From Streptomyces sp. TRM49041 (GTDB lineage Bacteria > Actinomycetota > Actinomycetes > Streptomycetales > Streptomycetaceae), in the NCBI RefSeq assembly GCF_008271805.1, contig NZ_VSRY01000173.1:1-64000 (forward strand): 64,000 nt of DNA, in the 5' to 3' direction. Each line of letters opens with the position of its first letter. Position 1 is the stretch's first letter. The notes below the pieces were generated by a model. The model worked only from the letters and a program-made list of their open reading frames with translations, did not search any database and was not told where the DNA came from. The position numbers and the translations under genes are program-made. Shown piece by piece: positions 24,127-33,421 of this stretch.

Positions 24127-24990
24127 GTGAGCGATGAGGTGGAGCCCGGCTTCGTACGGGTGCGGCTGGATCTGTCCTACGACGGCAAGGACTTCCACGG
24201 CTGGGCCAAGCAGGCCGGCGGGCAGCGCACCGTGCAGGGCGAGATCGAGGACGCGCTGCGTACCGTCACGCGGTCCTCGCGGACGTACGAGCTGACCGTC
24301 GCGGGGCGCACCGACGCCGGGGTGCACGCCCGTGGCCAGGTCGCCCATGTCGACCTGCCCGAGGCGGTCTGGGCCGAGCACCGGGAGAAGCTGCTGCGGC
24401 GGCTGGCCGGGCGGCTGGCGCACGACGTGCGGGTATGGCGGGTCGAGGAGGCGCCGCGCGGCTTCAACGCGCGCTTCTCCGCGATCTGGCGCCGCTACGC
24501 CTACCGCGTCACCGACCGGCCCGGCGGTGTCGACCCGCTGTTGCGCGGGCACATCCTGTGGCACGACTGGGCGCTGGACTTGGACGCCATGAACGCCGCT
24601 GCCGAGCGGCTCGTCGGCGAGCACGACTTCGCGGCCTACTGCAAGAAGCGTGACGGGGCCACCACCATCCGGACGCTGCAGGAGCTGCGGTGGGAGCGGC
24701 TGCCCGGCGGGGTGCTGGAAGCGAGGGTGCGGGCCGACGCCTTCTGCCACAACATGGTCCGCTCGCTGGTCGGCGCCCTGCTGTTCGTCGGCGACGGGCA
24801 CCGGCCGGTGGACTGGCCCGCGAAGGTGCTGGCCGCGGGTGTGCGGGACTCGGCCGTCCATGTCGTACGGCCCCACGGGCTCACCCTGGAGGAGGTCGGC
24901 TACCCGCCCGCCGAGCTGCTGGCCGCCCGTAACCGGGAGGCCCGCAACCGGCGGTCACTGACTCCCGGCGGGAGCGGTGGCTGCTGCTGA
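24127..24990 (+). CDS. truA: tRNA pseudouridine synthase A
   Basis: 287 residues from a GTG behind GAGAGGAT. RLDLSYDGKDFHGWAKQ starts the fold and the catalytic aspartate is D63 in AGRTDAGVHARGQVAHVD. It makes pseudouridine at tRNA positions 38-40. An in-frame GTG at 24100 would add nine residues without support. The last 36 bases overlap the 3' end of the convergent gene. Confidence 0.96.
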   Translation: MSDEVEPGFVRVRLDLSYDGKDFHGWAKQAGGQRTVQGEIEDALRTVTRSSRTYELTVAGRTDAGVHARGQVAHVDLPEAVWAEHREKLLRRLAGRLAHDVRVWRVEEAPRGFNARFSAIWRRYAYRVTDRPGGVDPLLRGHILWHDWALDLDAMNAAAERLVGEHDFAAYCKKRDGATTIRTLQELRWERLPGGVLEARVRADAFCHNMVRSLVGALLFVGDGHRPVDWPAKVLAAGVRDSAVHVVRPHGLTLEEVGYPPAELLAARNREARNRRSLTPGGSGGCC

Positions 24991-25986
24991 CGCCTGGGTG
25001 CGGCCGCGGGCGTAGATCTGGTTGAAGGTGAAGGAGCCCACGTCGTCGCTGGTCTTGAAGACCGCGGTGTCGGACTTCGTCACCTTCTTGCCGTTGGCGA
25101 AGCCGGCCTGGGTGAAGTAGGCGTACCGGCCCAGCGCGTTCGAGCGGCGGAGGCAGACGGTGGAGCGGCAGAAGTCGCCGACGCCGTCGCCGGCCAGCGG
25201 GGCGATGCCGCCGCGTGCCTCGTCCTTCGCCTTGAGGGCCTTGGACTGGTCGGCGAAGAGCGCCACGCCGACCGTGACGGCGACGCCGTCCCTCTCGTAC
25301 GTGGCGCGGATCACCCGGGTGCAGCCGTGCTTCCGCAGGATCGCGCCCAGGCCGTCCTTGCCGACGGACGCGCAGTCCGTCGTGGAGCCGGTGGCGCCCT
25401 TCTGGTAGACCCGGTCGCCGACGGTGAGCTTCTTCCCGGGGAAGAGGGTGTCCGCGCTGAGCGGGGCCTGGTCCTTCCGGTCGGTGGAGATGAAGTCCAT
25501 CGGGTTCGGCGGGGGCGGTGGCGCGACCGAGGAGAAGGACGGCTGGGCGCCGGTCGCGCCGGTCGGCAGTTCGGCGCCGCCGGGGACGGTGGCGGAGCCG
25601 GCGGTGGTGGCGCCGGCCTTGTCGCCGGTGCCGCCGCTGTTGGTGGAGACCACGGCGACGGCCACGACGGTCGCGATCGCCGCGGTGGCGAGGACGCCGC
25701 CACCGGCGAGCAGCCAGCGCTTACGGCGCTGTCGTGCCTCGGACGCCTCGGCCAGGGCGCTCCAGTCGGGGGTGCCGCCGGGGCCGTGATCGGCGGGGGC
25801 GCCGAAGGGGGAGGGGGACTGCCGGCCGTACGGCGGCTGTCCTTGCTCCTGCCCGTACGGCCCGCCCTGCGGCTGCTGTCCGTACTGCTGCCCGCCCTGC
25901 TGCCCGCCCTGCCCGTACGGGTCGTGGCCGGAGCTGCCGTTCGGCTGGTGTGGCTCCTGCGGCCACTGCGGTCCCCCAAAGCTCAT
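24955..25986 (-). CDS. membrane-anchored protein with Gln/Gly/Pro-rich N terminus
   Basis: 343 residues from ATG 25986. Residues 1-70 are a disordered cytosolic part with repeated GQ and PYGQ units. A basic stretch RQRRKR precedes one transmembrane helix (about 91-113). A Thr/Gly/Pro linker then leads to an extracellular domain (about 160-335) with three cysteines (TDCASV, KHGCTR, FCRSTVCLRR region holds two more) and no known catalytic motif. The type is common in Streptomyces and not assigned. Convergent with truA with a 36-base overlap. Confidence 0.8.
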   Translation of the reverse strand: MSFGGPQWPQEPHQPNGSSGHDPYGQGGQQGGQQYGQQPQGGPYGQEQGQPPYGRQSPSPFGAPADHGPGGTPDWSALAEASEARQRRKRWLLAGGGVLATAAIATVVAVAVVSTNSGGTGDKAGATTAGSATVPGGAELPTGATGAQPSFSSVAPPPPPNPMDFISTDRKDQAPLSADTLFPGKKLTVGDRVYQKGATGSTTDCASVGKDGLGAILRKHGCTRVIRATYERDGVAVTVGVALFADQSKALKAKDEARGGIAPLAGDGVGDFCRSTVCLRRSNALGRYAYFTQAGFANGKKVTKSDTAVFKTSDDVGSFTFNQIYARGRTQASAAATAPAGSQ

Positions 25987-26042
25987 GCCGCGCATCCTAA
26001 ACCGGTTGGGTGAGGGCCGGGCGAGCGGCCAGAATGCGGGCC

Positions 26043-27665
26043 ATGGGACATGTGGAGGCCGCGCACATCGAGTACTTCCTGCCGGACGGGCGGGCGCTGC
26101 TCGGTGATGTGTCGTTCCGGGTGGGCGAGGGGGCCGTGGTGGCCCTCGTCGGGCCGAACGGCGCGGGCAAGACGACGCTGCTGCGGCTGGTCGCGGGCGA
26201 GCTGCAGCCGCACGGCGGGACCGTGACGGTGAGCGGCGGGCTGGGTGTGATGCCGCAGTTCGTGGGGTCCGTGCGGGACGAGCGGACGGTGCGGGACCTG
26301 CTGGTGTCGGTGGCGCAGCCCCGGATCCGGGATGCGGCCCGGGCGGTCGACGAGGCCGAGTATCTGATCATGACGGTGGACGACGAGGCCGCGCAGATGC
26401 GGTACGCCCAGGCGCTGAGCGACTGGGCGGAGGCGCGCGGGTACGAGGCCGAGACGCTCTGGGACATGTGTACGACGGCCGCGCTGGGCATTCCGTACGA
26501 GCGGGCCCAGTTCCGCGAGGTGCGCACGCTCAGCGGCGGCGAGCAGAAGCGGCTGGTGCTGGAGGCGCTGCTGCGTGGCCCGGACGAGGTGCTGCTGCTG
26601 GACGAGCCGGACAACTATCTCGACGTGCCGGGCAAGCGGTGGCTGGAGGAGCGGCTCGCCGAGACTCGTAAGACCGTGCTGTTCGTCTCCCACGACCGGG
26701 AGCTGCTCGCGCGGGCCGCGCAGAAGATCGTCGCGGTGGAGCCGGGCCCGGCCGGGTCGGACGTGTGGGTGCACGGTGGCGGCTTCGGGACGTTCCACGA
26801 GGCGCGGCGTGAGCGTTTCGCGCGGTTCGAGGAGCTGAAGCGGCGCTGGGAGGAGAAGCACGCCCAGCTGAAGAAGCTGGTGGTCAATCTGCGGCAGGCC
26901 GCGTCCGTCAGCCACGAGATGGCGTCCCGGTACGCGGCGGCGCAGACACGGCTGCGGAAGTTCGAGGAGGCCGGGCCGCCGCCGGAGCCGCCGCGTGAGC
27001 AGGACATCCGGATGCGGCTGCGCGGCGGCCGTACCGGGGTGCGGGCGGTGACCTGCGAGGGGCTTGAGCTGACGGGTCTGATGAACCCCTTCGACCTGGA
27101 GGTCTTCTACGGGGAGCGGGTCGCCGTGCTCGGCTCGAACGGCTCCGGCAAGTCGCACTTCCTGCGGCTCCTGGCGGGTGACGCGTCCGTGGCGTACTCG
27201 GGCGCCTGGAAGCTGGGCGCCCGGGTCGTGCCGGGTCACTTCGCGCAGACCCATTCCCACCCCGATCTACAGGGCCGCACGCTCGTCGACATCCTGTGGA
27301 CCGAGCACGCCAAGGACCGCGGCGGGGCGATGTCCGTGCTGCGCCGCTACGAACTGGAGGGCCAGGGCGACCAGCCGTTCGGGCGGCTGTCGGGCGGCCA
27401 GCAGGCCCGCTTCCAGATCCTGCTGCTGGAGCTGTCGGGCGCCACGGCGCTCCTGTTGGACGAGCCGACGGACAACCTGGACCTGGAGTCGGCGGAGGCC
27501 CTGCAGGCGGGGCTTGAGGCGTACGAGGGGACGGTCCTGGCCGTGACGCACGACCGGTGGTTCGCGCGCGCCTTCGACCGCTGTCTGGTGTTCGGCGCGG
27601 ACGGTGTCGTGCGGGAGACCCCGGAGCCCGTCTGGGACGAACGCAGGGTGGAACGGAAGCGGTAG
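26043..27665 (+). CDS. ABC-F family ATPase
   Basis: 540 residues with two ABC domains and no membrane helices. First domain: Walker A GPNGAGKTT at 37-45, signature LSGGEQKRL, Walker B VLLLDEPDNYLD. The linker (about 250-320) is long, basic and helical. Second domain: Walker A GSNGSGKSH, signature LSGGQQARF, Walker B LLLDEPTDNLD. ABC-F proteins act on ribosomes, easing stalls or giving antibiotic resistance. It is next to ribosomal genes, but no drug link can be read. Start chosen at ATG 26043; upstream frame lacks homology. Confidence 0.92.
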   Translation: MGHVEAAHIEYFLPDGRALLGDVSFRVGEGAVVALVGPNGAGKTTLLRLVAGELQPHGGTVTVSGGLGVMPQFVGSVRDERTVRDLLVSVAQPRIRDAARAVDEAEYLIMTVDDEAAQMRYAQALSDWAEARGYEAETLWDMCTTAALGIPYERAQFREVRTLSGGEQKRLVLEALLRGPDEVLLLDEPDNYLDVPGKRWLEERLAETRKTVLFVSHDRELLARAAQKIVAVEPGPAGSDVWVHGGGFGTFHEARRERFARFEELKRRWEEKHAQLKKLVVNLRQAASVSHEMASRYAAAQTRLRKFEEAGPPPEPPREQDIRMRLRGGRTGVRAVTCEGLELTGLMNPFDLEVFYGERVAVLGSNGSGKSHFLRLLAGDASVAYSGAWKLGARVVPGHFAQTHSHPDLQGRTLVDILWTEHAKDRGGAMSVLRRYELEGQGDQPFGRLSGGQQARFQILLLELSGATALLLDEPTDNLDLESAEALQAGLEAYEGTVLAVTHDRWFARAFDRCLVFGADGVVRETPEPVWDERRVERKR

Positions 27666-27690
27666 GCGCACGGCGGGCGGAGTCGCCGTT

Positions 27691-27720
27691 TTGACCCGGG
27701 TGGGGGACGGCGCGTATTCT
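27691..27720 (+). promoter_or_regulatory. rplM-rpsI promoter
   Basis: TTGACC (27691-27696), an 18-base spacer and TATTCT (27715-27720) form a near-consensus vegetative promoter, giving a leader of about 175 bases. TCTCACGTGAGA at 27752-27763 is a perfect 12-base palindrome in that leader. Confidence 0.7.
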
Positions 27721-27901
27721 TCTGGTTCGTTATGCGTACTGGCTTGCTCGATCTCACGTGAGAGGCCGTTACGCCGGTCCACCGGGCCGATGACCAGCGA
27801 CCTGCACTCGGTATGCGTCACCGACGTGTGGTCTTGGCTGTCGTGATCGTCCGTGGTGGCCTTGACAGGACCCACTCACTGAAGAAGCGAAGGCTACGAC
27901 C

Positions 27902-28345
27902 GTGCGTACGTACAGCCCCAAGCCCGGCGATGTCACCCGCCAGTGGCACGTCATCGACGCCCAGGACGTTGTCCTGGGTCGCCTGGCCACCACCGCCGCC
28001 ACCCTCCTCCGGGGCAAGCACAAGCCGATCTACGCGCCGCACGTCGACGCTGGTGACTTCGTCATCATCATCAACGCCGACAAGGTGCACCTGTCGGGCA
28101 ACAAGCGGACCCAGAAGATGGCGTACCGCCACTCCGGCTACCCGGGTGGTCTGCGCTCCGTCCGTTACGACGAGCTGCTCGAGAAGAACCCGGAGAAGGC
28201 CGTCGAGAAGGCCGTCAAGGGCATGCTCCCCAAGAACTCCCTCGGCCGTCAGATGCTCTCGAAGCTGAAGGTCTACGCGGGCGAGAACCACCCGCACGCT
28301 GCCCAGCAGCCGGTCCCGTTCGAGATCACCCAGGTCGCGCAGTAA
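27902..28345 (+). CDS. rplM: 50S ribosomal protein L13
   Basis: 147 residues from a GTG. MRTYSPKPGDVTRQWHVIDAQDVVLGRLAT and MLPKNSLGRQMLSKLKVYAGENHPHAAQQP are diagnostic. L13 acts early in 50S assembly. It is paired with rpsI, 41 bases downstream, as in most bacteria. Confidence 0.98.
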   Translation: MRTYSPKPGDVTRQWHVIDAQDVVLGRLATTAATLLRGKHKPIYAPHVDAGDFVIIINADKVHLSGNKRTQKMAYRHSGYPGGLRSVRYDELLEKNPEKAVEKAVKGMLPKNSLGRQMLSKLKVYAGENHPHAAQQPVPFEITQVAQ

Positions 28346-28386
28346 GTCCGGCCACCCCCTAAGACGAAAAGAATCTGAGGAGCATC

Positions 28387-28914
28387 GTGGCCGAGACCAC
28401 TGTTGAGAACCCCGTCGAGGGCGTCGAGGGCGAGGAGACCTACGCGGAGGTCACCACCTTCGAGTCCGAGGTCCCCGTCGAGGGCGAGTACACCTCCGAG
28501 TCGCTCGCGTCCCGCTTCGGCGAGCCGCAGCCCGCGGCCGGCCTGGGCCGCCGCAAGAACGCCATCGCCCGCGTCCGGATCGTTCCGGGCACCGGCAAGT
28601 GGAAGATCAACGGTCGCACCCTCGAGGACTACTTCCCGAACAAGGTGCACCAGCAGGAAGTCAACGAGCCCTTCAAGGTGCTCGAGCTCGAGGGCCGTTA
28701 CGACGTCATCGCCCGTATCTCGGGTGGCGGCGTCTCCGGCCAGGCCGGCGCCCTGCGCCTCGGCGTGGCCCGCGCCCTGAACGAGGCGGACGTGGACAAC
28801 AACCGCGGCGCGCTGAAGAAGGCCGGCTTCCTGAGCCGCGACGACCGTGCGGTCGAGCGCAAGAAGGCCGGTCTGAAGAAGGCCCGCAAGGCGCCGCAGT
28901 ACAGCAAGCGCTAA
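28387..28914 (+). CDS. rpsI: 30S ribosomal protein S9 with acidic N-terminal extension
   Basis: 175 residues from a GTG after TGAGGAG. Residues 1-45 are very acidic (many E, V and T), which is unusual for a ribosomal protein; the standard S9 fold begins near GLGRRKNAIARVRI. The conserved C terminus KKARKAPQYSKR reaches the P-site tRNA. E. coli S9 is 130 residues. Confidence 0.97.
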   Translation: MAETTVENPVEGVEGEETYAEVTTFESEVPVEGEYTSESLASRFGEPQPAAGLGRRKNAIARVRIVPGTGKWKINGRTLEDYFPNKVHQQEVNEPFKVLELEGRYDVIARISGGGVSGQAGALRLGVARALNEADVDNNRGALKKAGFLSRDDRAVERKKAGLKKARKAPQYSKR

Positions 28915-28938
28915 TCTGCGTCTGCTCGGACTGCTCGT

Positions 28939-28980
28939 ACGTACGCCCCGGCGGCACTCACGTGCTGCCGGGGCGTACGT
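28939..28980 (+). terminator. terminator after rpsI
   Basis: An outer stem of about 14 pairs (arms starting ACGTACGCCCCGGC at 28939 and ending at 28980) is followed by TTCTCCTTG, the closest to a T-rich tail in this region. Confidence 0.8.
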
Positions 28981-29026
28981 TTCTCCTTGTTGGCTCGGTA
29001 AGTGGTAAGTCTTTCGGAGGACAGCT

Positions 29027-30385
29027 GTGGGACGACTCTTCGGCACGGACGGCGTGCGCGGTGTCGCCAACGCGGACCTGACGGCGGAGCTGGCGCTCGG
29101 CCTGTCGGTGGCGGCGGCGCATGTGCTCGCCGAGGCGGGGACCTTCGAGGGCCACCGGCCGACCGCGGTGGTCGGACGTGACCCGCGTGCGTCGGGAGAG
29201 TTCCTGGAGGCCGCCGTCGTGGCGGGCCTCGCGAGTGCCGGCGTCGACGTGCTCCGCGTGGGCGTCCTTCCCACCCCGGCCGTCGCCCATCTGACCGGCT
29301 CCCTCGGCGCCGACCTCGGTGTGATGCTGTCCGCCTCGCACAACGCCATGCCGGACAACGGCATCAAGTTCTTCGCGCGCGGCGGCCACAAGCTGGCCGA
29401 CGAGCTGGAGGACCGTATCGAGGCGGTGTACGAGCAGCACCGCACCGGCGAGCCCTGGGACCGGCCGACCGGCGCCGGTGTGGGCCGCGTCAAGGACTAC
29501 GGGCAGGGCGCCGACGACTACGTCGCCCACCTGCTGTCCGTCCTTCCGAACCGCCTCGACGGCCTCAAGATCGTCCTGGACGAGGCGCACGGTGCCGCGT
29601 CCCGTGTCTCGCCCGCCGCGTTCACGCGGGCCGGCGCGGAGGTCGTCACCATCGGTGCGGCCCCGGACGGCCTCAACATCAACGACGGCTGCGGCTCCAC
29701 CCACCTCGGCATGCTGAAGGCCGCCGTCGTCGAGCACGGCGCCGACCTGGGCATCGCCCACGACGGCGACGCCGACCGCTGCCTGGCCGTGGACCACACC
29801 GGCACGGAGGTCGACGGCGACCAGATCCTCGCGGTCCTGGCCCTCGCCATGCGCGAGGCGGGCACGCTGCGCGGCGACACCGTTGTCGCGACGGTCATGT
29901 CCAACCTGGGCTTCAAGCTCGCCATGGAGCGCGAGGGCCTGCGGATCGTCCAGACCGCGGTCGGCGACCGGTATGTGCTGGAGGAGCTGAAGGAGCACGG
30001 CTACGCCCTGGGCGGTGAGCAGTCCGGGCACGTGATCGTCCTGGACCACGCCACCACCGGCGACGGCACCCTGACCGGCCTGCTGCTGGCGGCGCGCGTC
30101 GCGGCGACCGGGCGGCGGCTGGCCGACCTGGCCGGTGTCATGGAGCGCCTGCCGCAGGTCCTCATCAACGTCAAGGACGTCGACAAGAGCCGCGTGAAGA
30201 CCTCCCCCGAGCTGGGCACCGCCGTCGCGGAGGCCGAGCGCACGCTGGGCACGACCGGCCGCGTCCTGCTGCGCCCGTCGGGCACGGAGCCGCTCGTACG
30301 CGTGATGGTGGAGGCCGCGGACATCGAGCAGGCGCGGGCGGTGGCGGGTCAGCTGGCGGACGCGGTGAAGGCGACGCTGGGCTGA
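29027..30385 (+). CDS. glmM: phosphoglucosamine mutase
   Basis: 452 residues from a GTG behind CGGAGG. The phosphoserine loop is LSASHN with S104; DGDADR is the metal loop; the C-terminal RPSGTEPLVRVMVE binds phosphate. It converts GlcN-6-P to GlcN-1-P for UDP-GlcNAc and peptidoglycan. glmS lies 4 kb downstream, so two steps of the route are neighbours. Confidence 0.98.
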   Translation: MGRLFGTDGVRGVANADLTAELALGLSVAAAHVLAEAGTFEGHRPTAVVGRDPRASGEFLEAAVVAGLASAGVDVLRVGVLPTPAVAHLTGSLGADLGVMLSASHNAMPDNGIKFFARGGHKLADELEDRIEAVYEQHRTGEPWDRPTGAGVGRVKDYGQGADDYVAHLLSVLPNRLDGLKIVLDEAHGAASRVSPAAFTRAGAEVVTIGAAPDGLNINDGCGSTHLGMLKAAVVEHGADLGIAHDGDADRCLAVDHTGTEVDGDQILAVLALAMREAGTLRGDTVVATVMSNLGFKLAMEREGLRIVQTAVGDRYVLEELKEHGYALGGEQSGHVIVLDHATTGDGTLTGLLLAARVAATGRRLADLAGVMERLPQVLINVKDVDKSRVKTSPELGTAVAEAERTLGTTGRVLLRPSGTEPLVRVMVEAADIEQARAVAGQLADAVKATLG

Positions 30386-30405
30386 GGTCCGCCGCAGAAC
30401 GTGAA

Positions 30406-30438
30406 GGCGCCCCGCCGGTGCGGAACCGGCGGGGCGCC
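30406..30438. terminator. bidirectional terminator between glmM and coaA
   Basis: GGCGCCCCGCCGGT (30406-30419) and its perfect complement (30425-30438) frame a 5-base loop between two convergent genes. Confidence 0.8.
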
Positions 30439-30458
30439 TCCTCACATCCGGGCCGGAG

Positions 30459-31466
30459 TCAGAGCTTCCGCAGGGACAGCCGCTGCACCTTGTGGTCGGG
30501 CCCCTTGCGTACGACGAGGTGGGCGCGGCCGCGGGTGGGGGCGACGTTCTCCAGGAGGTTCACCTTGTTGATGGTGCGCCACATGGTGCGGGCGTAGTCG
30601 AGCGCCTCATCCTCGCTGACCTGTGTGTACTTGCGGAAGTACGAGGACGGGTTCTGGAACGCGGTCGCGCGCAGCTTGCGGAAACGGTTCAGGTACCAGC
30701 GCTCGATGTCCTCGGGCCGGGCGTCCACGTACACCGAGAAGTCGAAGTAGTCCGCGAGCCCGACGCGGGTGCGCCCGTCCTTGCCCGGCAGAGCGGGCTG
30801 GAGGACGTTCAGCCCCTCGACGATCAGGACGTCCGGGCGGCGGACGGTAAGGCGCTGACCGGGCACGATGTCATAGATGAGGTGCGAGTAGACGGGCGCG
30901 GTGACCTCGTCCTTGCCGGCCTTGATGTCCGCGACGAACCGGGTGAGCGCCCGCCGGTCGTACGACTCGGGGAACCCCTTCCGGGACATCAGCCCGCGCG
31001 ACTTGAGTTCCTTCATCGGCAGCAGGAACCCGTCGGTCGTCACCAGCTCGACGCGCGGGTGCTCGGGCCAGCGGGCGAGCAGCGCCTGGAGGAGCCGGGC
31101 GACGGTCGACTTGCCGACGGCGACGGACCCGGCGACGCCTATGACGAACGGGGTGCCGCGCTGGGCGCCCTTCTCGCCCAGAAACGTGTTGAGCGCGCCG
31201 CGGAGGTCGGCGGACGCGCCCACATAGAGGTTGAGGAGCCGGGAGAGCGGCAGGTAGATGTCACGGACCTCGTCGAGGTCGATGACGTCGCCGAGGCCGC
31301 GCAGCCGCTCCACCTCGTCGGCGCTGAGTGGCAGTGGCGTCTTGTCGCGCAGGGCGCTCCACTCGTCGCGGGTGAGATCGACGTAGGGCGTCGACTCGGC
31401 CCGCCGGGGCGGGGCGACGGCGTTGCCGGGCGGCGGTGTGCTGCTTCGTGGCGGCGAAGTGATCAC
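30459..31466 (-). CDS. coaA: pantothenate kinase type I
   Basis: 335 residues from a GTG at 31466. The P-loop is GSVAVGKST at 113-121. TPYVDLTRDEWSALRDKTPLPL begins the conserved part, and FFDFSVYVDA plus YLNRFRKLRATAFQNPSSYF follow. It phosphorylates pantothenate, the first committed step to CoA. The frame stays open to 31595, but the added sequence is not conserved in look. Convergent with glmM. Confidence 0.95.
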   Translation of the reverse strand: MITSPPRSSTPPPGNAVAPPRRAESTPYVDLTRDEWSALRDKTPLPLSADEVERLRGLGDVIDLDEVRDIYLPLSRLLNLYVGASADLRGALNTFLGEKGAQRGTPFVIGVAGSVAVGKSTVARLLQALLARWPEHPRVELVTTDGFLLPMKELKSRGLMSRKGFPESYDRRALTRFVADIKAGKDEVTAPVYSHLIYDIVPGQRLTVRRPDVLIVEGLNVLQPALPGKDGRTRVGLADYFDFSVYVDARPEDIERWYLNRFRKLRATAFQNPSSYFRKYTQVSEDEALDYARTMWRTINKVNLLENVAPTRGRAHLVVRKGPDHKVQRLSLRKL

Positions 31467-31783
31467 CCCGCCATTGTCGGCCGTACGGGGCCTCCGTGGG
31501 GCGTGGGCTCGGTCACGTGGGTCGTTCTGACCGCGCTCTCGTTTCTCACCTGATGCGGTCCCGGCCGTAACCGGCCCCGCCTCGCCCGGCCCCACGCCGC
31601 CATGAAGGCGCGAAGCGGACCTCGGCGATCTCGGCGTCGGAGATCCAGCATTCCTCGCAGCCTGGTGGCCACGACGACCGGAGCGCAGATCGCGGTCTTG
31701 ACGGGTCCTCGTGAGCGCTCCCGGGGGCCACCTGCGTACAGCTACTCATGCGTCGCGTCATGCTGGCGCCTACCGTCACGTGC
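31467..31783. other. gap between coaA and the membrane protein gene
   Basis: About 317 bases. No convincing gene; TTGACG at 31695 may be a -35 but has no good -10. A minus-strand frame here (to 31953) is judged a shadow. Confidence 0.4.
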
Positions 31784-32452
31784 ATGTTCAAGAGTTCTGC
31801 TAGAGCCCGGGTCCCCGGGCGGTCATTCCTGTATGCCGTAACAGGGCTCGTGATGGTGGCGCTGCTCGTCGCTGTCGCGGTGGCGGGAAACGTCGTGTGG
31901 AACGGGACGCCATATCCTTCGGCCGACCCCGACGCGGTCGCGCAACGGCTCAAAGCTCGGTCCGACGAGGTGAACGGCGGCTTCGCGTTGTCCGGGAAGT
32001 ACGCCGCGGGCTCGGGCAGGGTCGATACCGGCCCCTGCTACTACCGAGGGCTGAGGGGCGTCGCCCATGTTGACGAGGCACGAAGCGACGTGCGCAGTTT
32101 CGCTCTCGACTGGAGCGTGCCCGGCGTCCCGGAAGCCACCGCCCGAGACGCGCAGCGGCGCGTGCGTCAGCGGCTGACGCAGAAGGGGTGGAAACTCACC
32201 CACGAAGGCGACCGCGCAGGCGCGACCTTTCGCGAACTGGGCTTTCGATTCGAAGACCCGGAAGGGGGCGACCAGGTCGACGTGCGATGGAACGACTCGA
32301 CCACGACTCTGTCTGTGAGCGTCTACGCCCCTTGTGGGCGGGTTCCCGAGAGGTTCGTGGAGCACGACTGGCCTGAAGCGGACTGGCACCCGGAAGCGCG
32401 GGAGCATGCCGCGAACTTCGCCGCCTCTATGGAGGCCAGGACAGCCCTATAA
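31784..32452 (+). CDS. small membrane-anchored protein, unknown function
   Basis: 222 residues from ATG 31784. One N-terminal transmembrane helix (about 17-37, LYAVTGLVMVALLVAVAVAGNVVW) is followed by an outer domain with GPCYYRGLRG, a WKLTHEGD segment and APCGRVPERFVEHDWPEADW; two cysteines could pair. No family recognised. An upstream in-frame ATG at 31748 is possible; neither start has a clear ribosome site. It precedes two related lipoprotein genes by 36 bases and may share their message. Confidence 0.65.
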   Translation: MFKSSARARVPGRSFLYAVTGLVMVALLVAVAVAGNVVWNGTPYPSADPDAVAQRLKARSDEVNGGFALSGKYAAGSGRVDTGPCYYRGLRGVAHVDEARSDVRSFALDWSVPGVPEATARDAQRRVRQRLTQKGWKLTHEGDRAGATFRELGFRFEDPEGGDQVDVRWNDSTTTLSVSVYAPCGRVPERFVEHDWPEADWHPEAREHAANFAASMEARTAL

Positions 32453-32488
32453 CCTGGCGCGGACCTGTCGCTCCTGAGGACGAAAGCC

Positions 32489-33328
32489 GTGCCTGTGAGA
32501 CCAACCGTCATACGCCGTTCCCCCACGGCCGCTTGCGCCGTGACACTTGCCCTCATGACGGGTGCCTGCGGTGGTGGCGGTCAGGAGGGCACCCGAGAGG
32601 CGGCCCCGGCCGCGTCCGCTGCCGTAGCCGTCTCCCCGGAAGCGGCTCCTTCGCATGGGGAGGCCGTCGCGGCCGAACTGGAGAAGCTCGCGCTGGCCCA
32701 GGGAGACGTGAAGGGGCACACCGTCGAGAAGGTCGACACATGGCATGAGGTGACTGTCGAAAGCGTCGCAGTCGACAAAGCGGCCTGTGAGGCGTTCGGG
32801 GACGCTATCGCCGGGGCCGCGGTCGGACGTCCCGCAGCGACCGCTCAGCGGATGGTCGAGGCCGAGCTCACAAAGGCGCTGACGGACGAGGAACTCCTCG
32901 AGCTGCCGGACGACCAGATCGGTCAAGCCATGGTGTCCGCGATATCCGGCACGTACACCGTCGTGACGATCGCCTCCTACGACGGCAAGGGAGCCGAGGA
33001 GGCGCTCAGCACGCTCCGTTCCGCCGCCAAGGCCTGCGTCGGCGGAGGTTTCACCATGACGTCGGGTGTGCTGCGGGGCGGGACGCACTGGCACGTCGAG
33101 GACGTAAAGGAGGTGGCGGTTCCGGGCAAGCGGGACGGACTTGCCTGGGAGGTGATGACCCAGTCGGAGCCGGGCGCCATGGAGAACCCGTTCAAGGCCG
33201 TTGTCATTCGTACGGGGCGTCTGCTCGCGGTGTTCTCCTCGCGCAACAACTTCGCAGGCGACCAGAGCGACTTCGCCGCGCCCACCGCCGTGATCGACGC
33301 CCAGCTGGCAAAGCTGCCGATCACGTGA
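32489..33328 (+). CDS. lipoprotein, paralogue of the next gene
   Basis: 279 residues. A signal peptide with Arg at 4, 9 and 10 and a hydrophobic core ends in LMTGACGGGG, a lipobox-like site with Cys27. The mature part holds AELEKLALAQGDVKGH near 63-78, a SYDGKGAEEALSTLR segment, one cysteine pair candidate and the ending PTAVIDAQLAKL. The same layout is in the downstream gene, so they arose by tandem duplication. No known function. Likely anchored on the outer face of the membrane. Confidence 0.8.
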   Translation: MPVRPTVIRRSPTAACAVTLALMTGACGGGGQEGTREAAPAASAAVAVSPEAAPSHGEAVAAELEKLALAQGDVKGHTVEKVDTWHEVTVESVAVDKAACEAFGDAIAGAAVGRPAATAQRMVEAELTKALTDEELLELPDDQIGQAMVSAISGTYTVVTIASYDGKGAEEALSTLRSAAKACVGGGFTMTSGVLRGGTHWHVEDVKEVAVPGKRDGLAWEVMTQSEPGAMENPFKAVVIRTGRLLAVFSSRNNFAGDQSDFAAPTAVIDAQLAKLPIT

Positions 33329-33421
33329 GCGTCACGGTCGGGTACCGGCATGAGCTGCGGTGATCGTTCTGTCGGTGGGTGGGCTTACCGTGTGCACATC
33401 ATTCACACAGAAAGTTGTGCC

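Noticed and set aside
31546..31953. 135-codon minus-strand frame in the coaA-lipoprotein gap
   Set aside because: Overlaps the start of a better plus-strand gene with a clear transmembrane helix; no ribosome site or motif. A CEEC segment was noted but is not enough.
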